64,000 nucleotides of DNA. Origin: Adiantum capillus-veneris (taxonomy: Eukaryota; Streptophyta; Polypodiopsida; Polypodiales; Pteridaceae). The notes under the pieces are model-generated. The model searched no databases, was not told the DNA's origin, and saw nothing but the letters and a program-made list of their open reading frames with translations. The DNA lies in contig CM043964.1 of the NCBI GenBank assembly GCA_014529385.2, forward strand, positions 6,729,997 to 6,793,996. Reading direction: 5' to 3'. Shown piece after piece: positions 46,151 to 57,086 of this stretch. The position numbers and the translations under genes were made by a program. Position 1 is the stretch's first letter. Each line of letters opens with the position of its first letter.

Positions 46151-47476
46151 AGAAGGCAAGTTTCTATCTCTTCCTAGAAGGCTCCCTCTATCAAAGAGGG
46201 AAGGATCAAGTGTGCAAAAGAGTACCAACTATCGAGAAAATTCTAGCCATTCTAAAAGGTTTGCATGAAGAGGCACATGGTGGTCATTTTGCCCAAGAAT
46301 TAACTGTGAAGAAGATTTTTCTTGCGGGGTATGTTTGCCCAAGCTTGCATGTGGATGTTCAACATTGGTGTAAAAGCTGTCACAATTGTCAGACAAATGG
46401 AAATAGAAGGTTGGTGCATGGCCCGCGGCAAATAGTGCTTACAAATGGACCCTTTGAAAAACGGGACATTTATGCTATGGGTCCTCTGCCTAGAACAAAG
46501 AACGGTAAACTCTACATTCTAGTGGCTGTGGACTACATGACTAGGTGGGTAGAGGCTCAAAGTGTGGCAAGGGTAAATGGGAAAACAGTGGTGAGCAGGT
46601 TTGTCTACACTAATATTTGTTGTAGATTTGACACACCTCTAGAGATTGTTTCGGATAATGGTCTGGGGTTCAAGAAGGGTTTACTCAAAGAAGTTTGTGA
46701 AGATCTTCACATTCTACATCGTCATAGTACACCATCCTACCCACAGTGAAGACACCATACTACCCACAGGAATTATTAGAAAGATGGTGCAAAACAAGAC
46801 AAAATTATGGGATAACTTCTTGGATGGTGCTTTGTGGGCATATTGAACCACATATAGGGAAGCCACGGAGTTCACACCATTTCACTTGGTCTATGGTCAA
46901 GAGGCTTTGAAGCCTATCGAGCTCAACATTCCAACAATGCGGCTTCATGGCAAAGGTGCACAAGATGATCAAGAGGTATGGATGGATCGACTTATAATGT
47001 TTGTGGAGCTTGAGTGGAAAAGAGAAGCAGCTTACGAGTGCTACAAGAGGAAAGCCACACAAGCGAAAGAAAATCTCGACAAGAAACTGAAGGACAAAGG
47101 CATCAAGGAAGGAGAGCTTGTGCTAAGGTATGACAATCGCCTTGACAATCGTTTTGATGCCAAGTTTGAAACTAGATGGCAAGGGCCATACATAGTCAAG
47201 AAGGTTTTCAATTCAAGTTACTATCAGCTTATGGGCTTGAATGGTAAAGAGCACTCTATGAAGGTAAACGGGTATCGCTTGAAGCCCTATTTGAGTCGCC
47301 TTCTACGAAAGGATCTACCGAAGGACTGTCAAAAAGCGACTATCTCATGTAAGTTTTCTTGCATGAAGCATGAGTGTGACAAGAAGCCACACAATGAAAA
47401 TCCTGTCAAGGGTCCACATATCATAGAGGACTCAAAAGCACTCTCTTTGCAAAAGATGGTCTATGATGCTACATGA
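46147..47476 (+). pseudogene. pol: D integrase (broken)
   Basis: Zinc finger with WCKSCHNCQ, then a core with IYAMGPLPRTKNGK (the Asp of the usual WDIDAMG is Tyr) and VSDNGLGFKKG. After HRHSTPSYPQ a deletion with a TGA at 46747-46749 removes the VEKANG region carrying the catalytic Glu. The C-terminal part 46886-47476 is open for 196 codons (FETRWQGPYIVKKVF) and ends at a TGA before the polypurine tract. It is inactive by loss of two of the three catalytic positions. Confidence 0.87.
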
Positions 47477-47490
47477 ATATACCATCATCA

Positions 47491-47504
47491 TGGGGGAGGG
47501 TTAA
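47491..47504 (+). other. Polypurine tract of D
   Basis: TGGGGGAGGGTTAA immediately before the LTR start TGATAGCC at 47505. Confidence 0.85.
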
Positions 47505-50146
47505 TGATAGCCGTTTTTTGGCTCTCTGTAATCGCCACAGTGAGTTACCTCACCCTACTAAAATCACCTAAACATTGTGGCTATTCTTACCTTTTCATTG
47601 TACATAGGCGTGTGTGAGTCAGGGGACTTTCCCCATATCTTCTTAAAACCCTCAGCTAGCTAGTCACTGGCCTAGTTGAGCCAAAAAAATAAATAAAATA
47701 AAACAAATTGAATATATTATGGTCCATTTGTGTGTATATATTTCATTGTACATAGGGCCTAAATATAGGGAATTTTCATAATTATTTTGGTATTTATTTC
47801 AATATTTCTACCTAGGTTTGCGTTATTTTCCTATATATGCTATGTACATTTACTCACCATTACCATAATTTTTATTACCTTTGTATTCTATAAAAAATCA
47901 TTTCATGCATGCTTCTCTTATTTTTGGGCGAGAATCCACTCCAAGGAAAAACCTCAAAGCTACCTTTCACCATCAGTCATTGCCTTTCACTAAATTCCTA
48001 TTTCTTAGAGGTATTTTTTCTGATCTCTTGTAAATAAATATACTTCAATAAAAACAAATGAGGGTCCCCTCATTTGATTCCTTATTTTCATATTTCTCTT
48101 TTTTCCATTTTATATTTATATATAGCTGACACTATTCTACATTCCATGAATAGTTTATATACTAGCCTGTTTTTTCCCATCATATCCATGTATTATATTT
48201 ATGCATAATCCACAACCATGCATATTTTAATATCCCTAACAATCAATTAGGTCATGCTTGCATGCAAGGAGGGGCAAATTCAACAAAAGGGGGGTCACTG
48301 AAGACTTTGTTGTGAAGAAAAACATGTATTTTTGTGGGATTTTTTATATCCATCTCCACTCCAAATTTGAAGCGGTGGTGAAAAGAGAAAATGTGGACCA
48401 AGAGCTGAATAATCACCTCAAAAATGTTTGTGATTTTTTAAGCAACCACTGGTGAGCTAAGATTTTTTGAGTGGACCCTAGTCTGCCCACTTTTCTCACA
48501 AGTAGCCCATAGTCTTCTCTCACCTCTTTCCACACTTCTACACACACACACACACACTCATTCCTCTCAAACCCTCACTCAAACCTGCACTGTTCATGTT
48601 TTCTCTCACCTTCTTCACCATTAAACTCCCCTCTTACTTCCATAGATCTCATATGAGCTCTCCATGTATATAAACCATCTCTATGCCTCTCTCTATTACT
48701 TCCAAAGTACAATTCCATCTTACCCCTTCTCTATATACATAAAATTCAGCATGTAAACCATGCTTAACCTCTGAAAATTGAGATATCTCATCAACGGAAT
48801 TGCCATTTTCATCGCAATAATCAACCTTGGTGGCGGTGGTGTAAAGAAAAGAAGATGAAGAAGAGGATCAATAGTCATTTTGGGAACTTACACAAGTAAG
48901 TCCTTCTTCAAGCTTCACCATCACAAGGATTTCCTCACTTCATTCAACCATCTTACTTCAATCATCCACCTCATTCTACCCATTGTAAATACATCATTAA
49001 CTTTCTAGTGATTACTAACACTAACCACTAACCTACTAACACAAAATTGTCATTGACCTAACCATAAAAGGTACCTCACCTCAAGATATGTGCATAGTAA
49101 CTCTCTCTCTCTCTCTCTCTCCTTCAGTAAAACTCTACTTTCACCTTATCTTCCATCAATAATTCTCTCTTTTGAGCCCACATCCATGACTCAAGGAGAC
49201 AAAGAAAGTCCGCAATGTTTTGATATTTAGAAAAAATCATAATCCTGATTTGTTAGCTTGTTATTTAGGATTTTCAATAATCTTAATAAGGGGTCTTCAT
49301 CCTATAAATAGGCCCCTCTCCTTCTTGTAAACAACTTCGAATATCTCACATAGCACCCCAACACTCTATGCGTGAGGAGACACTTAGGCATAGCAACCAC
49401 TTTGTGAGCTTCACTTTTGGTGTGAGAGAAGATTTCAAGCTACACATTGCAAGTGAGAGAGCGTGAGTTCCAAAAATCTCAAAACCACTATTGTATATGT
49501 GCCTTCATCATCAGTAAATTGAGGTTTGGTGCATCAAAGACGTGATTCGACATTCAAATCTTCGTCCTTCCATTTGTGCAATACGGTTTGGTGAATTCTA
49601 GGTGACTTGTGTATTTTGAGTTTCTATCGGTTGATCTTGTTTTTAGAAAGTGTTTTAGTGTGTTTTCATTGCCAATTTTGTGTCCATTGTAAGAGGGTAT
49701 TGTAGTAAGAGGTCTCCAACACCCCAAGACAGTGTGTGTGTTTTGGCAATGTTTAACAATCACTAAGCATTGAGTGAGTTTTGTATAATCTCTACGATAA
49801 CATCATAACCAAACATCTCCATTTGCAAGTCACAAATAAGGTATTACGCAAGATCCATTCCTCTCTCTCTTCTGTTTGCTCTAGCTCTCTCTAGTCCATT
49901 TTGTGTGTGTCTTGGTGTGAGGTTGCTCGTGTGTGTGTTTTGTGGTGTATCTTCTTGGTTGTGAAAAAATCTCTTGTGTCCTAGTTCGCATACCATAACT
50001 AGGTGGTGCCCCTATCTTGTTTGGGTTTGGCTGTGGGTTTGTTGTTTTTTTGTGCTTGTGGTTGCCCCAGCCCCAATTGAGCAGCATGGGAGCCTTGACG
50101 GGTGTTTAGAGGTCACCTCTCTTGTTGCCCGCCCCGGACCGTCTCA
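47505..50146 (+). repeat. Complete LTR of array D
   Basis: 2,642 bp from TGATAGCC to GACCGTCTCA. It is an inverted counterpart of 9034-11751 and 17098-19798. It contains a short (AC)n near 48541-48557, (CT)n near 49100-49122, and a TATA box at 49303-49310. It is followed directly by a primer-binding site, leader and gag. Confidence 0.9.
49303..49310 (+). promoter_or_regulatory. TATA box in the D LTR
   Basis: CTATAAATAGGCCCC context, matching the canonical plant TATA box. It is conserved in the two complete LTRs of the left array. Confidence 0.6.
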
Positions 50147-50150
50147 ATTT

Positions 50151-50168
50151 TGGTGCACCCACTGAGGA
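50151..50168 (+). other. Probable primer-binding site of D
   Basis: TGGTGCACCCACTGAGGA, 4 nt after the LTR end. Its first nine bases equal the complement of a plant tRNA-Gly 3' end as I recall it. The remainder does not match, so this is tentative. Confidence 0.6.
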
Positions 50169-50220
50169 GGGTTGTGTATTTTTGTGTAGGATTAACCTTT
50201 AGCATCCTCAAGTAGTTTGC

Positions 50221-50433
50221 ATGAATCACGAAAATTTGTATGATCCTTTCATTCCCATTGTAAAAAGAAACGTACACATAATTGTTAGTACTAAGTTGCA
50301 AGTTCAGCGAGTAATTCGTAGAATTTTGGGCGCTCTTAGGTTGGCCGAGATAAACGCTTCAATAAATCCTTTTATTTTGTCTTTCATTAGATACGACCTT
50401 AGTTTGGATGTCTATATTTTTGTTTTGTTTTAA
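50221..50433 (+). CDS. Leader uORF1 of D, 70 aa, unknown accessory protein
   Basis: Same position and length as 42756-42968 in C. It starts MNHENLYDPFIPIVKRNVHI and keeps HIIVSTKLQVQ, LRLAEINASINPFIL and LSLDVYIFVLF. It is open and undamaged, although the gag that follows has a nonsense codon and is truncated. It lies 52 nt after the primer-binding site. Function is unknown. Confidence 0.62.
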   Translation: MNHENLYDPFIPIVKRNVHIIVSTKLQVQRVIRRILGALRLAEINASINPFILSFIRYDLSLDVYIFVLF

Positions 50434-50454
50434 GCATTAGGTGATGCATAGACA

Positions 50455-50673
50455 ATGGATAATGGCCCAGGAATAGAGGTTTTTCCCTTCCATTTCACTC
50501 CACACATTAGAATAAACATTGCAATCAGTAGAAAAATCCATTTTCAACAACTTATGGTGTTCATGTTTGGTGCCCAAAGAGTAGGAGAAATTCTCGCGTC
50601 ACCAAACCCTGTTATCCTGCCTCTTATTGATTATCATAGGTCATTTGATGTGATTTTTTTTTTTGTAGAATAG
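50455..50673 (+). CDS. Leader uORF2 of D, 72 aa, unknown accessory protein
   Basis: Begins MDNGPGIEVFPFHFTPHIRI, 21 nt after uORF1 ends. It keeps INIAISRKIHFQQ, GAQRVGEILASPNPV and ILPLIDYHRSFDV. The last six residues differ from C because of a small change in a T-rich run, but the length is unchanged. Gag starts 66 nt downstream. Function is unknown. Confidence 0.62.
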   Translation: MDNGPGIEVFPFHFTPHIRINIAISRKIHFQQLMVFMFGAQRVGEILASPNPVILPLIDYHRSFDVIFFFVE

Positions 50674-50739
50674 ATTGCAATTTAGAAAACATTATTGTGT
50701 AAATCTTTTTAAGAAAGGAAAACAAAAACGTGTTGTCAC

Positions 50740-51119
50740 TTGGAAACTGATTCAATGGAGGTCCAACGCCAAATGTCTGGATATCCTCATTTCTTTGGAG
50801 AGCCTGGAGAGGATGCAGAATTATTTTTAGCAAATTTCAAGATGTCTTGCCGTATCAAGAGGATAGTAACTGATCAAGAACATGTAGAAATTTTTGAGGT
50901 GGTCCTTAGGAAAGATGCTAGCACTTGGTTTGACTCTTTGCCTAAGGAAGTTAAAGGGAATTACACGGAAGTCGTGAATCATTTCAAGAGATACTTCTTT
51001 GATCCCCAAAACACTCAAAAGCTATGGCAAGACATTGTTTCTCACAAACAAAAAGACTTAGATGACTACTACATGTATGAATAAGAGTTTTTACGTCTTT
51101 GGGCTGTATGGGTGAGAAA
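50740..51119 (+). pseudogene. gag: D gag, N-terminal fragment
   Basis: METDSMEVQRQMSGYPHFFG, then STWFDSLPKEVKGNY and KLWQDIVSHKQKDLDDYY. A TAA at 51082-51084 replaces a Gln codon. The coding sequence then continues for about a dozen codons (EFLRLWAVWVRN) and is cut at about 51120 by family-E sequence in the opposite orientation. Confidence 0.87.
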
Positions 51120-52847
51120 TGTGTGTCTTTGAGGTTTCCCCTTCAACCTGTGGACGAGAAACTTCAGCAAGGGTTTGCCTCTTCCTCTTGATGATGTCAA
51201 TGATCTCCTCATGGAATTCACGCTTTGCAATGCCAAGAACTTCTCCCATAGTAAACTCAATCTTGCTATTCAAGATCCTTTCCTCCAAGACTTTCTTTAA
51301 ATCTGTAGCAACCTCAATATCAGATTGTACTTTATAAGTTGGGCCTTTTGTCTTACCTTTCGTTGGCTCTTTCTTCTTTCCTGTTGTAGACTCCTCCATG
51401 AGTACTTCAGGTGGAGATGCTCCTTGTGTTGAGGGTGTTTGAGAAGGCATTGAGTTGCTTCTTCCCCCACTTCTAGAAGCTCTTTTTGATGGTCCTTCAT
51501 CAGCATTCTCACGTCTGCGCTTCTCTTCTACAATTGCCTCATTTTGTTGGCATTTTGTAATGTAGGCATGCACTGACAATGAGTCCACTGGATCATTCCA
51601 TCCTGTTTCTAGACGTATGCAATCACCTGCTTCATGTAGAATCTCTTTTGTAAGCTTTCCCTTTTTAGCTAATTGCATGACATTTGGCCAAATTTGACCA
51701 TGATGGTCACTCACCTCTTCATCACAAAAATGTTCAATTTTTACTCCATAAGTAGCTGCCTCAACTGAAGAGGTGGCATGCTTGGTTGCCATATCTTCAA
51801 CTAAGGTTTGCATTCCCCCCTTCCCAAAGTTAGTTCTCAAGGGTAGACCTGTCTCTCTTAAGTGAATTTTACCATCCTTAAAAAAGACAACATCTTTTGA
51901 CAAAGTATCACTAAAATCATCACAATCCCTTCTTACATGGTTTGTACTATCGCACCAAATACATCTATTAACAAACCCTTCTTTGGGCTGTTGTCTTTGC
52001 CTAGGAAGTGGCCCTGATGATGGTTGGCCTTTTCTTCAAGCTTTGCAAACTTCACCTTCAAGTCACGCATTCCCTTCACAAGCTCATCTAGCATGGACTC
52101 ATCAAACTTAGGAGCGATAAAAGTAGGCTTTACCATTTTGTCAGAAGTTGAGGTGGAAGGACTTGTAGTGTTTACTACCATCTTGTCCCTTCTTCTTTGT
52201 CGTTTGGCAAGCAGTGAGACAGCACCTTCAACCTCATTCCAGTTGGTCTTTAGTCCTTGCTCAGCATCTTTATCTTCAAGAAGAAGCTCCAAATTTTCTT
52301 AAAACTCTTTACCTGCAGCTTGTAAGAAAAGATCTGTCTTCTCTGCATCTAGTGTGGCCCTTTCTGTCCTGGTGAGTTGTGCATAGCGCCGCTCAAATTC
52401 CCTAAGTAGCTCTGTTATTGATAGTCCTTGCTTTGGCTTGACTACCCATTCTAAGAATGTCCTTTTGGTCACTCTCTCAGAGTCCTCAGTGAAATATTCC
52501 TCCTTTAAAGCTACTTTGAGTTCTTCCCAATTTCTCCCATGCCCATCTTTAATTACCCTAACATGCTCTCTAATTTCTGGAGCAACAACTAGCTCAAAGC
52601 TTTGAATCATCTCACCTTCTAACACGCGATGCAGCTCCATCTCCTTCACATACTCGCGTAAGTACTTGGTTACATTTTTGCCATTGAACTGATCCATTCT
52701 ATTGACGACTCCTTGTATGGCCTTCGTTGCTGAAATCTCCCTTCTTTCAATGGCATGTTGTTGTTGCATGAACATTGCAAATGCTTGAAACATTTTCATT
52801 GTTGCTGGGTCAAAATGCATACCCTGTTGCTCAACATGATCACCCAT
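51120..52847 (-). pseudogene. gag: Ty3/gypsy family E gag
   Basis: The ATG at 52847 is 30 nt after the primer-binding site. The capsid part (52847-52299) shows VNRMDQFNGKNVTKYLREYV, TKRTFLEWVVKPKQGLSITE and YAQLTRTERATLDAEKTDLF, then TAA. The next frame-continuous part (about 52298-51933) has a Lys/Arg-rich segment. A frameshift near 51980 precedes the zinc knuckle CIWCDSTNHVRRDC (about 51970-51930) and KDVVFFKDGKIHLRETGLPL with NFGKGGMQTL. The remainder to 51120 is a charged region, perhaps the approach to protease. The copy is cut there. This gag type is, as far as I recall, mainly seen in non-flowering plants. Confidence 0.75.
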
Positions 52848-52876
52848 GGTTATCCACAAAATCTCACCCTGGCAGT

Positions 52877-52894
52877 TTCGCGTCGGGTTCACCA
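52877..52894 (-). other. Primer-binding site of family E (tRNA-Trp type)
   Basis: TGGTGAACCCGACGCGAA on the minus strand. It matches, with about one mismatch, the complement of the plant tRNA-Trp 3' end (CGTCGGGTTCACCA) as I remember it. It lies 6 nt after the inferred LTR end CTCGACA at 52901. Confidence 0.7.
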
Positions 52895-53101
52895 AAAATA
52901 TGTCGAGAAATTTGCGGTCTTGCCAGGAAAGCACCGGGCTTATGGCTGTGAGAGTTTGTGAGAGAACTCAACAAAAACTATATGAAGGAGTTAAACCATA
53001 GATGCCATGAAGACTAGGGTTTGGAAAGAAGTGCAATCAAAGAAGACTCACTCTTTCTCTCTTGCACTCACACACACAAAGAAAGAACACAAAAGAGAAT
53101 G

Positions 53102-53314
53102 TCAAAACAATACGAAGATGAAAACATCAAGGCTATGGTCATATCGTAGCATGGGTAATATGAAAGGGTTAATGGATGAGTTAATGGCATTCAATCTTGG
53201 ATGACCAAATATGCTACGAATTGTTCTTTGGAATTGTAGTTTTGTGCTTACCATAATATATATATTTTGTCTAGTGATTGCGATTAATTGTGTGTACAAA
53301 TCCTCTTGGTTCAT
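53102..53314 (-). CDS. Family-E homologue of uORF1, 70 aa
   Basis: MNQEDLYTQLIAITRQNIYI at the start, then MVSTKLQFQRTIRSIFG, INSSINPFILPMLRYD and SLDVFIFVLF. It has 70 codons like the A/C versions, and no gap is needed to align them. Its ATG overlaps the stop of the preceding ORF (ATGA, 53311-53314), so the two could be translated by termination-reinitiation. It lies upstream of the primer-binding site, inside the inferred LTR. Function is unknown. Confidence 0.62.
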   Translation of the reverse strand: MNQEDLYTQLIAITRQNIYIMVSTKLQFQRTIRSIFGHPRLNAINSSINPFILPMLRYDHSLDVFIFVLF

Positions 53315-53529
53315 AGCAAGATAACTACGCTTACATCAAAAGAAAAATTATAGTCTATGAGAGGTAGTATGATGGGATCCGCTGATAGAAGTATTTCATT
53401 GAGCCTTTCAGGGCCGAAGAGAAACACTATACGTTGTTGAAAGTCTATTTTACGGCTAATCCATACGTTAATTCTAATAGATCGTACAGAGTGAAAGCGA
53501 TAGAAATGATCATCATGTGGGTTATTCAT
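53311..53529 (-). CDS. Family-E homologue of uORF2, 72 aa
   Basis: MNNPHDDHFYRFHSVRSIRI, then NVWISRKIDFQQRIVFLFG, RLNEILLSADPIILPLIDY and SFDVSVVILL. It has 72 codons, as in A/C. Here it comes before the uORF1 homologue, the reverse of the A/C order. The N-terminal third is diverged, and the core from IRIN to SFDV is well kept. No known domain is recognised. Confidence 0.62.
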   Translation of the reverse strand: MNNPHDDHFYRFHSVRSIRINVWISRKIDFQQRIVFLFGPERLNEILLSADPIILPLIDYNFSFDVSVVILL

Positions 53530-54070
53530 CTAGGATAGTATGTGAGAAATGTAGATATGAGAGAAGTGAAGAGATGAGAAGTTTCCCTCCCAAGCCCTAT
53601 TCTTGTCCGTAGGCAATAAGGATACTGCGGGGAGAGATGTACATGTAGCAAAGAGAACCTAGAGAGGATGAATTACTAAGAATGAGAGAGATAGGTTTGG
53701 TTAAGGATATGAGATTAGATACATATATATATGTTGGATTAGAGATGAAAATGAAAACAACAAGAAATCAAGAAAACATCAATGTAGAACACATCTTACT
53801 TGAAACCCTTCGGCACCATTATTGATGGGAGAGAGAAGAAGAGGGGAGAATTCAACATTGATTGATACTCCAAGTACAACACCTTCTTTGATTAGAGTTG
53901 ATCTTCCAAGGATAGCGTACAAGAATGGCTAATCTTCCTCTAGGAGAAAGTGTAGGCTTGGGCTTATGTTAATGGGGCTAAGTACAATTAGGCATTACTA
54001 CTCACTCCCTCAAGAATTCCTCTCATCAATGGCTTGAATGCTTGAGTTCCTTTTCAAGAAAGAAGAGGTC

Positions 54071-54080
54071 CCCTTTTATA
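54071..54080 (-). promoter_or_regulatory. TATA box in the family-E LTR
   Basis: TATAAAAGGGG on the minus strand, comparable to the C LTR box. Transcripts from about 54040 would carry both small ORFs in a leader upstream of the primer-binding site and gag. Confidence 0.45.
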
Positions 54081-55199
54081 CATGAAGGGAACCCCCAAGG
54101 GTTTACACAAGAAGAGAGGAGCCAGTGTGAATAGGAATTGAAAAAGTTGGAAATGAGCTGTCCCTGCATGATGTGGGCAGACTGGGGTCCAGTATTTTGA
54201 TCATATCTCCTCAACCGTGGCTCCAAATAAAAAAGTAAAAATATGAGCAGAAACTTCAGCTCATTAGCTACGATTTTAATTTTAAAATCATTTTCCAATT
54301 CGGATTGAAACCTTGTGTAAAAAATTCATCAAAATAGGATCCATTTCTGGCAGCAAAAGTCTTCCCGTGGTCCCCTTAGCCTAAACTTTCATTTAATTCC
54401 AAAGGACACCTCATGCCATATGAAAGCATGACATTGCTCCTTGACAAAGTTTTGTAATCATGCTTGCAATAATGCATTAAAATAAGTGTATCTTTGAAAT
54501 CATGCCACCTAGTGTCCCACTAGGATTTGATTCCCTCCTAGTAGCTATTTAAAAAGAAATAAGAAAAGTATAAAAAATACATAGAATATATATATATTGG
54601 AGTTTACCTTAGATATAGGATCTAGCTAGGGTGTGAGATGATAATGAGATAGTAGAAATAAAGAATCAATGCTTTTTGCCCCAAGTTAAAGAGGCGGAGC
54701 TATTGAGCTTTTCCCATAGTATTTTCTGATGGTAAAGTAAGGATAGGTTACCCTTGAGAAAAATAATAGGATGAGATAGAAGACTTATTATTATACTTAA
54801 ATATGCATATGTACATTATAGGAAAGATAATTATGTATCTAAAAAGTTACAAGATAGATCTTGTAGCATGCGTTCCCACTATGTACGTGTCACAGCACGA
54901 CACCGGTTGTATGGGAAACTGGTTTCTTGTATGCGAACCCCATACGTTGAGTGATAAATTCACCATGAATTATGAATAAGGAATGGGTGAGTACTGGTCA
55001 TGGTTATTATGATAAATGTTTTTGTTTGACCGTACCCTGTCTTAAGTTTAAAGATGCTTGTTTGCTAAAGAATGTTTTCCGTCTCCCACTTGTTCATAAT
55101 AATAGATTTGACACCTCTTGTCACAACTCTTTGGTTTTTTCCCTCGTTAATCATACGATTTTCTCTTTCTCTCCATAGATGTTTAGTCGATCATGTCAA

Positions 55200-55794
55200 C
55201 ATCCTTTCAATGCACAATGACATTGTCTCCATAATGATATTGTCTATCCAATTCCATGGGTGGATGGTCTGGCCAAACTTCTTTCATTGGAGCTAACTTC
55301 AAGGTCAAGCTTCCATCGTTCACCTCTCTAATTTTTTTCCACAAAGTGCATGTACTTTACTGGTACTGCACTATTTCCTGGTAGTGGTGGTTTTTGACCT
55401 AGCATAGGTTGTGGTCTCTCCATAGCCATGGGTGGCTTTTGCATTTGTCCCATGTTAGGTAGATACCTTACATAAGTTGTCTCTATGGTCTCATAGGCAC
55501 ATATTGGCAATTTACATGTACTTTGGTCAATAATAACACTCATTGGTCTCATGGTTTGTCCATTTTCCTTTGATGGCACACCATTTAGATGGTCTCATTG
55601 GTCCCATGGGTTGCCCTTGTGGTGGACCTTGTCCAAGACCTCTCACTGGCATCCTTTGTATGTTTCTCATCATGTCATTCATTCATTTGAGCATTTCCAC
55701 TATGGAATTCAATGGAGCTGCAATTATCCCTAACGTCTATAGCATCTAAGATGCATGCCTCCAAGGTAGTGTGTTTCTTGCTATATAGTACAAC
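55200..55794 (-). pseudogene. gag: Degenerate gypsy-like gag fragment
   Basis: On the minus strand, after AAPLNSIVEMLK and a stop, comes MMRNIQRMPVRGLGQGPPQG and then WCAIKGKWTNHETNECYY. The latter is a Cys/His segment (CX8HX4C) typical of the region before the zinc knuckle in some gypsy gags. Pro/Met/Gln-rich remnants in changing frames continue down to about 55330. It is cut on the right by copia F. Confidence 0.45.
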
Positions 55795-56024
55795 TACTAG
55801 AATTAGGGTTGCAGGAAAACAAACACAGCTTGGAGAAGATGAAGGAAGATCAAGGCACACAATAGAGAGTGTATTACTTAGTGTGAAATGCAAATATTAG
55901 ATAGCCCTAGAGTGATGAGCATATATACAATGCCCGGGGGAAAAAACTCCTATAGTGTCGGAAAAAATGCCCCAACGGTCCTAAGTGTGTTCACACACAT
56001 CACTACTACATGTATATGGTAACA
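55795..56024 (-). repeat. 3' LTR of copia F
   Basis: 230 bp, aligned with 59874-60098 over its whole length. The left terminus TACTAG has diverged from TGTTGG. The right terminus ATGGTAACA is kept. Confidence 0.85.
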
Positions 56025-56048
56025 AATCACCTCTGGGAGGGATCCGAT

Positions 56049-57071
56049 ATCACAGTGCTTAAACTGTATACCCAAGTAATGATGCAACAGCCCCAAATCT
56101 TTCATCTTGAAAGTAGCATTCAAATCAGCCTTAAATTCAGCAATATGTCTCTCATTTGGTCCAGTGATCAGCAAATCATCGACATAAAGAACCACAATGA
56201 GAAGTACATCATCCTCATGCTTTACATACAATGTGCTTTGTGTTGGACTGTTACAAAAGCCTCGTTTCACCAAATGAGTGTCAGCTTTCTCATACCAAGC
56301 ATGAGGAGATTGCTTCAACCCATACAAAGCCTTCTTACATCTGCACACTTTGTCCTCTTGTCCTTTTATGACAAAACCGCGAGGCTGCGTTACATAAACT
56401 TCCTCAAATATGCCACCATTCAAGAAAGCAATAACAATGTGTGATTGATGTACATCCCAACCAAAATGAGCTGCCAATGCACATAGAAAACGCACAATAG
56501 TCATACGACAAGTGGGAGCAAAAGTCTCTTCATAATCAATACCTTTTTGCTGTGCATAACCCTTTGCAACAAGTCGAGCCTTATGGCGATCGATCTCACC
56601 ATCCGGCTTGCGTTTTAACTTGTAAACCCACTTTGTACCAATGGCCTTTTTGCCAGGAGGCAAATCACATAAAGTCCATGTGTCATTTTCTATAAGTGCA
56701 TCATATTCTGATTGCATGGCAGCCATCCAATTTTCTGAATTATGTGCTTCATCAAAAGACAGAGGCTCCTCAACATCATGTAAACTAGACACAGCCAAAG
56801 CATAACAATCTGATGCATAGGATGCATGGCGAGAGCCTGAACGAGTACGACTAGATAAAGGTGCATCCAATTTACTGTCACGCAAAGTGTGCACCAGCCA
56901 TGTTGGCATACCTCTAGCCTGCTCATTTTCAACCCTTTCCTCCTCAAGTACATCATGTACATATGCATCAGTAATAGGCTGATCTAAAACATTTTCAGAA
57001 ACCCCCATAGGCTGTACATTTGCCTCATCGAAACTTACATTCGTATTTCCACCACTGAAAAGAGGCAACAA
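56049..57071 (-). pseudogene. pol: Copia F reverse transcriptase, truncated
   Basis: It opens with the linker behind integrase. RT begins at WMAAMQSEYDALIENDTWTL, followed by GTKWVYKLKRKPDGEIDRHK, ARLVAKGYAQQKG and the catalytic box VLYVDDLLITG (intact YVDD). MKDLGLLHHYLGIQFKHCD is the last RT sequence, near 56049. The frame then reads into LTR sequence to a stop at 55950. RNase H is absent. The domain is otherwise open for about 340 codons, separated from integrase only by a stop region at 57072-57086. Confidence 0.9.
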
Positions 57072-57086
57072 AGTGTCATAAATGTC

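Larger units (their letters stand above)
31287..51119 (+). mobile_element. Family-A gypsy array D (plus strand), split by element C
   Basis: Order: partial LTR 31287-32386, internal 32387-34453, [element C 34454-45731], internal 45732-47504, full LTR 47505-50146, and the start of a further internal region 50147-51119. Most of the 5' LTR, the leader, gag and the start of protease are deleted at the 32382-32386 junction. Like the left array, an internal region sits on both sides of the complete LTR. It ends by a jump into family-E gag at about 51120. Confidence 0.85.
52901..55190 (-). repeat. LTR of family E (right end approximate)
   Basis: The left end on the plus strand (TGTCGAGAAA) is set by the primer-binding site. 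A block at about 54177-54310 (GCAGACTGGGGTCC and the following ATCATATCTC with AGCTC repeats) resembles blocks in A and C LTRs at 10747 and 36137. By analogy the other end lies about 1 kb further right. No second LTR copy is in the window, so the boundary is a guess. Confidence 0.45.
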
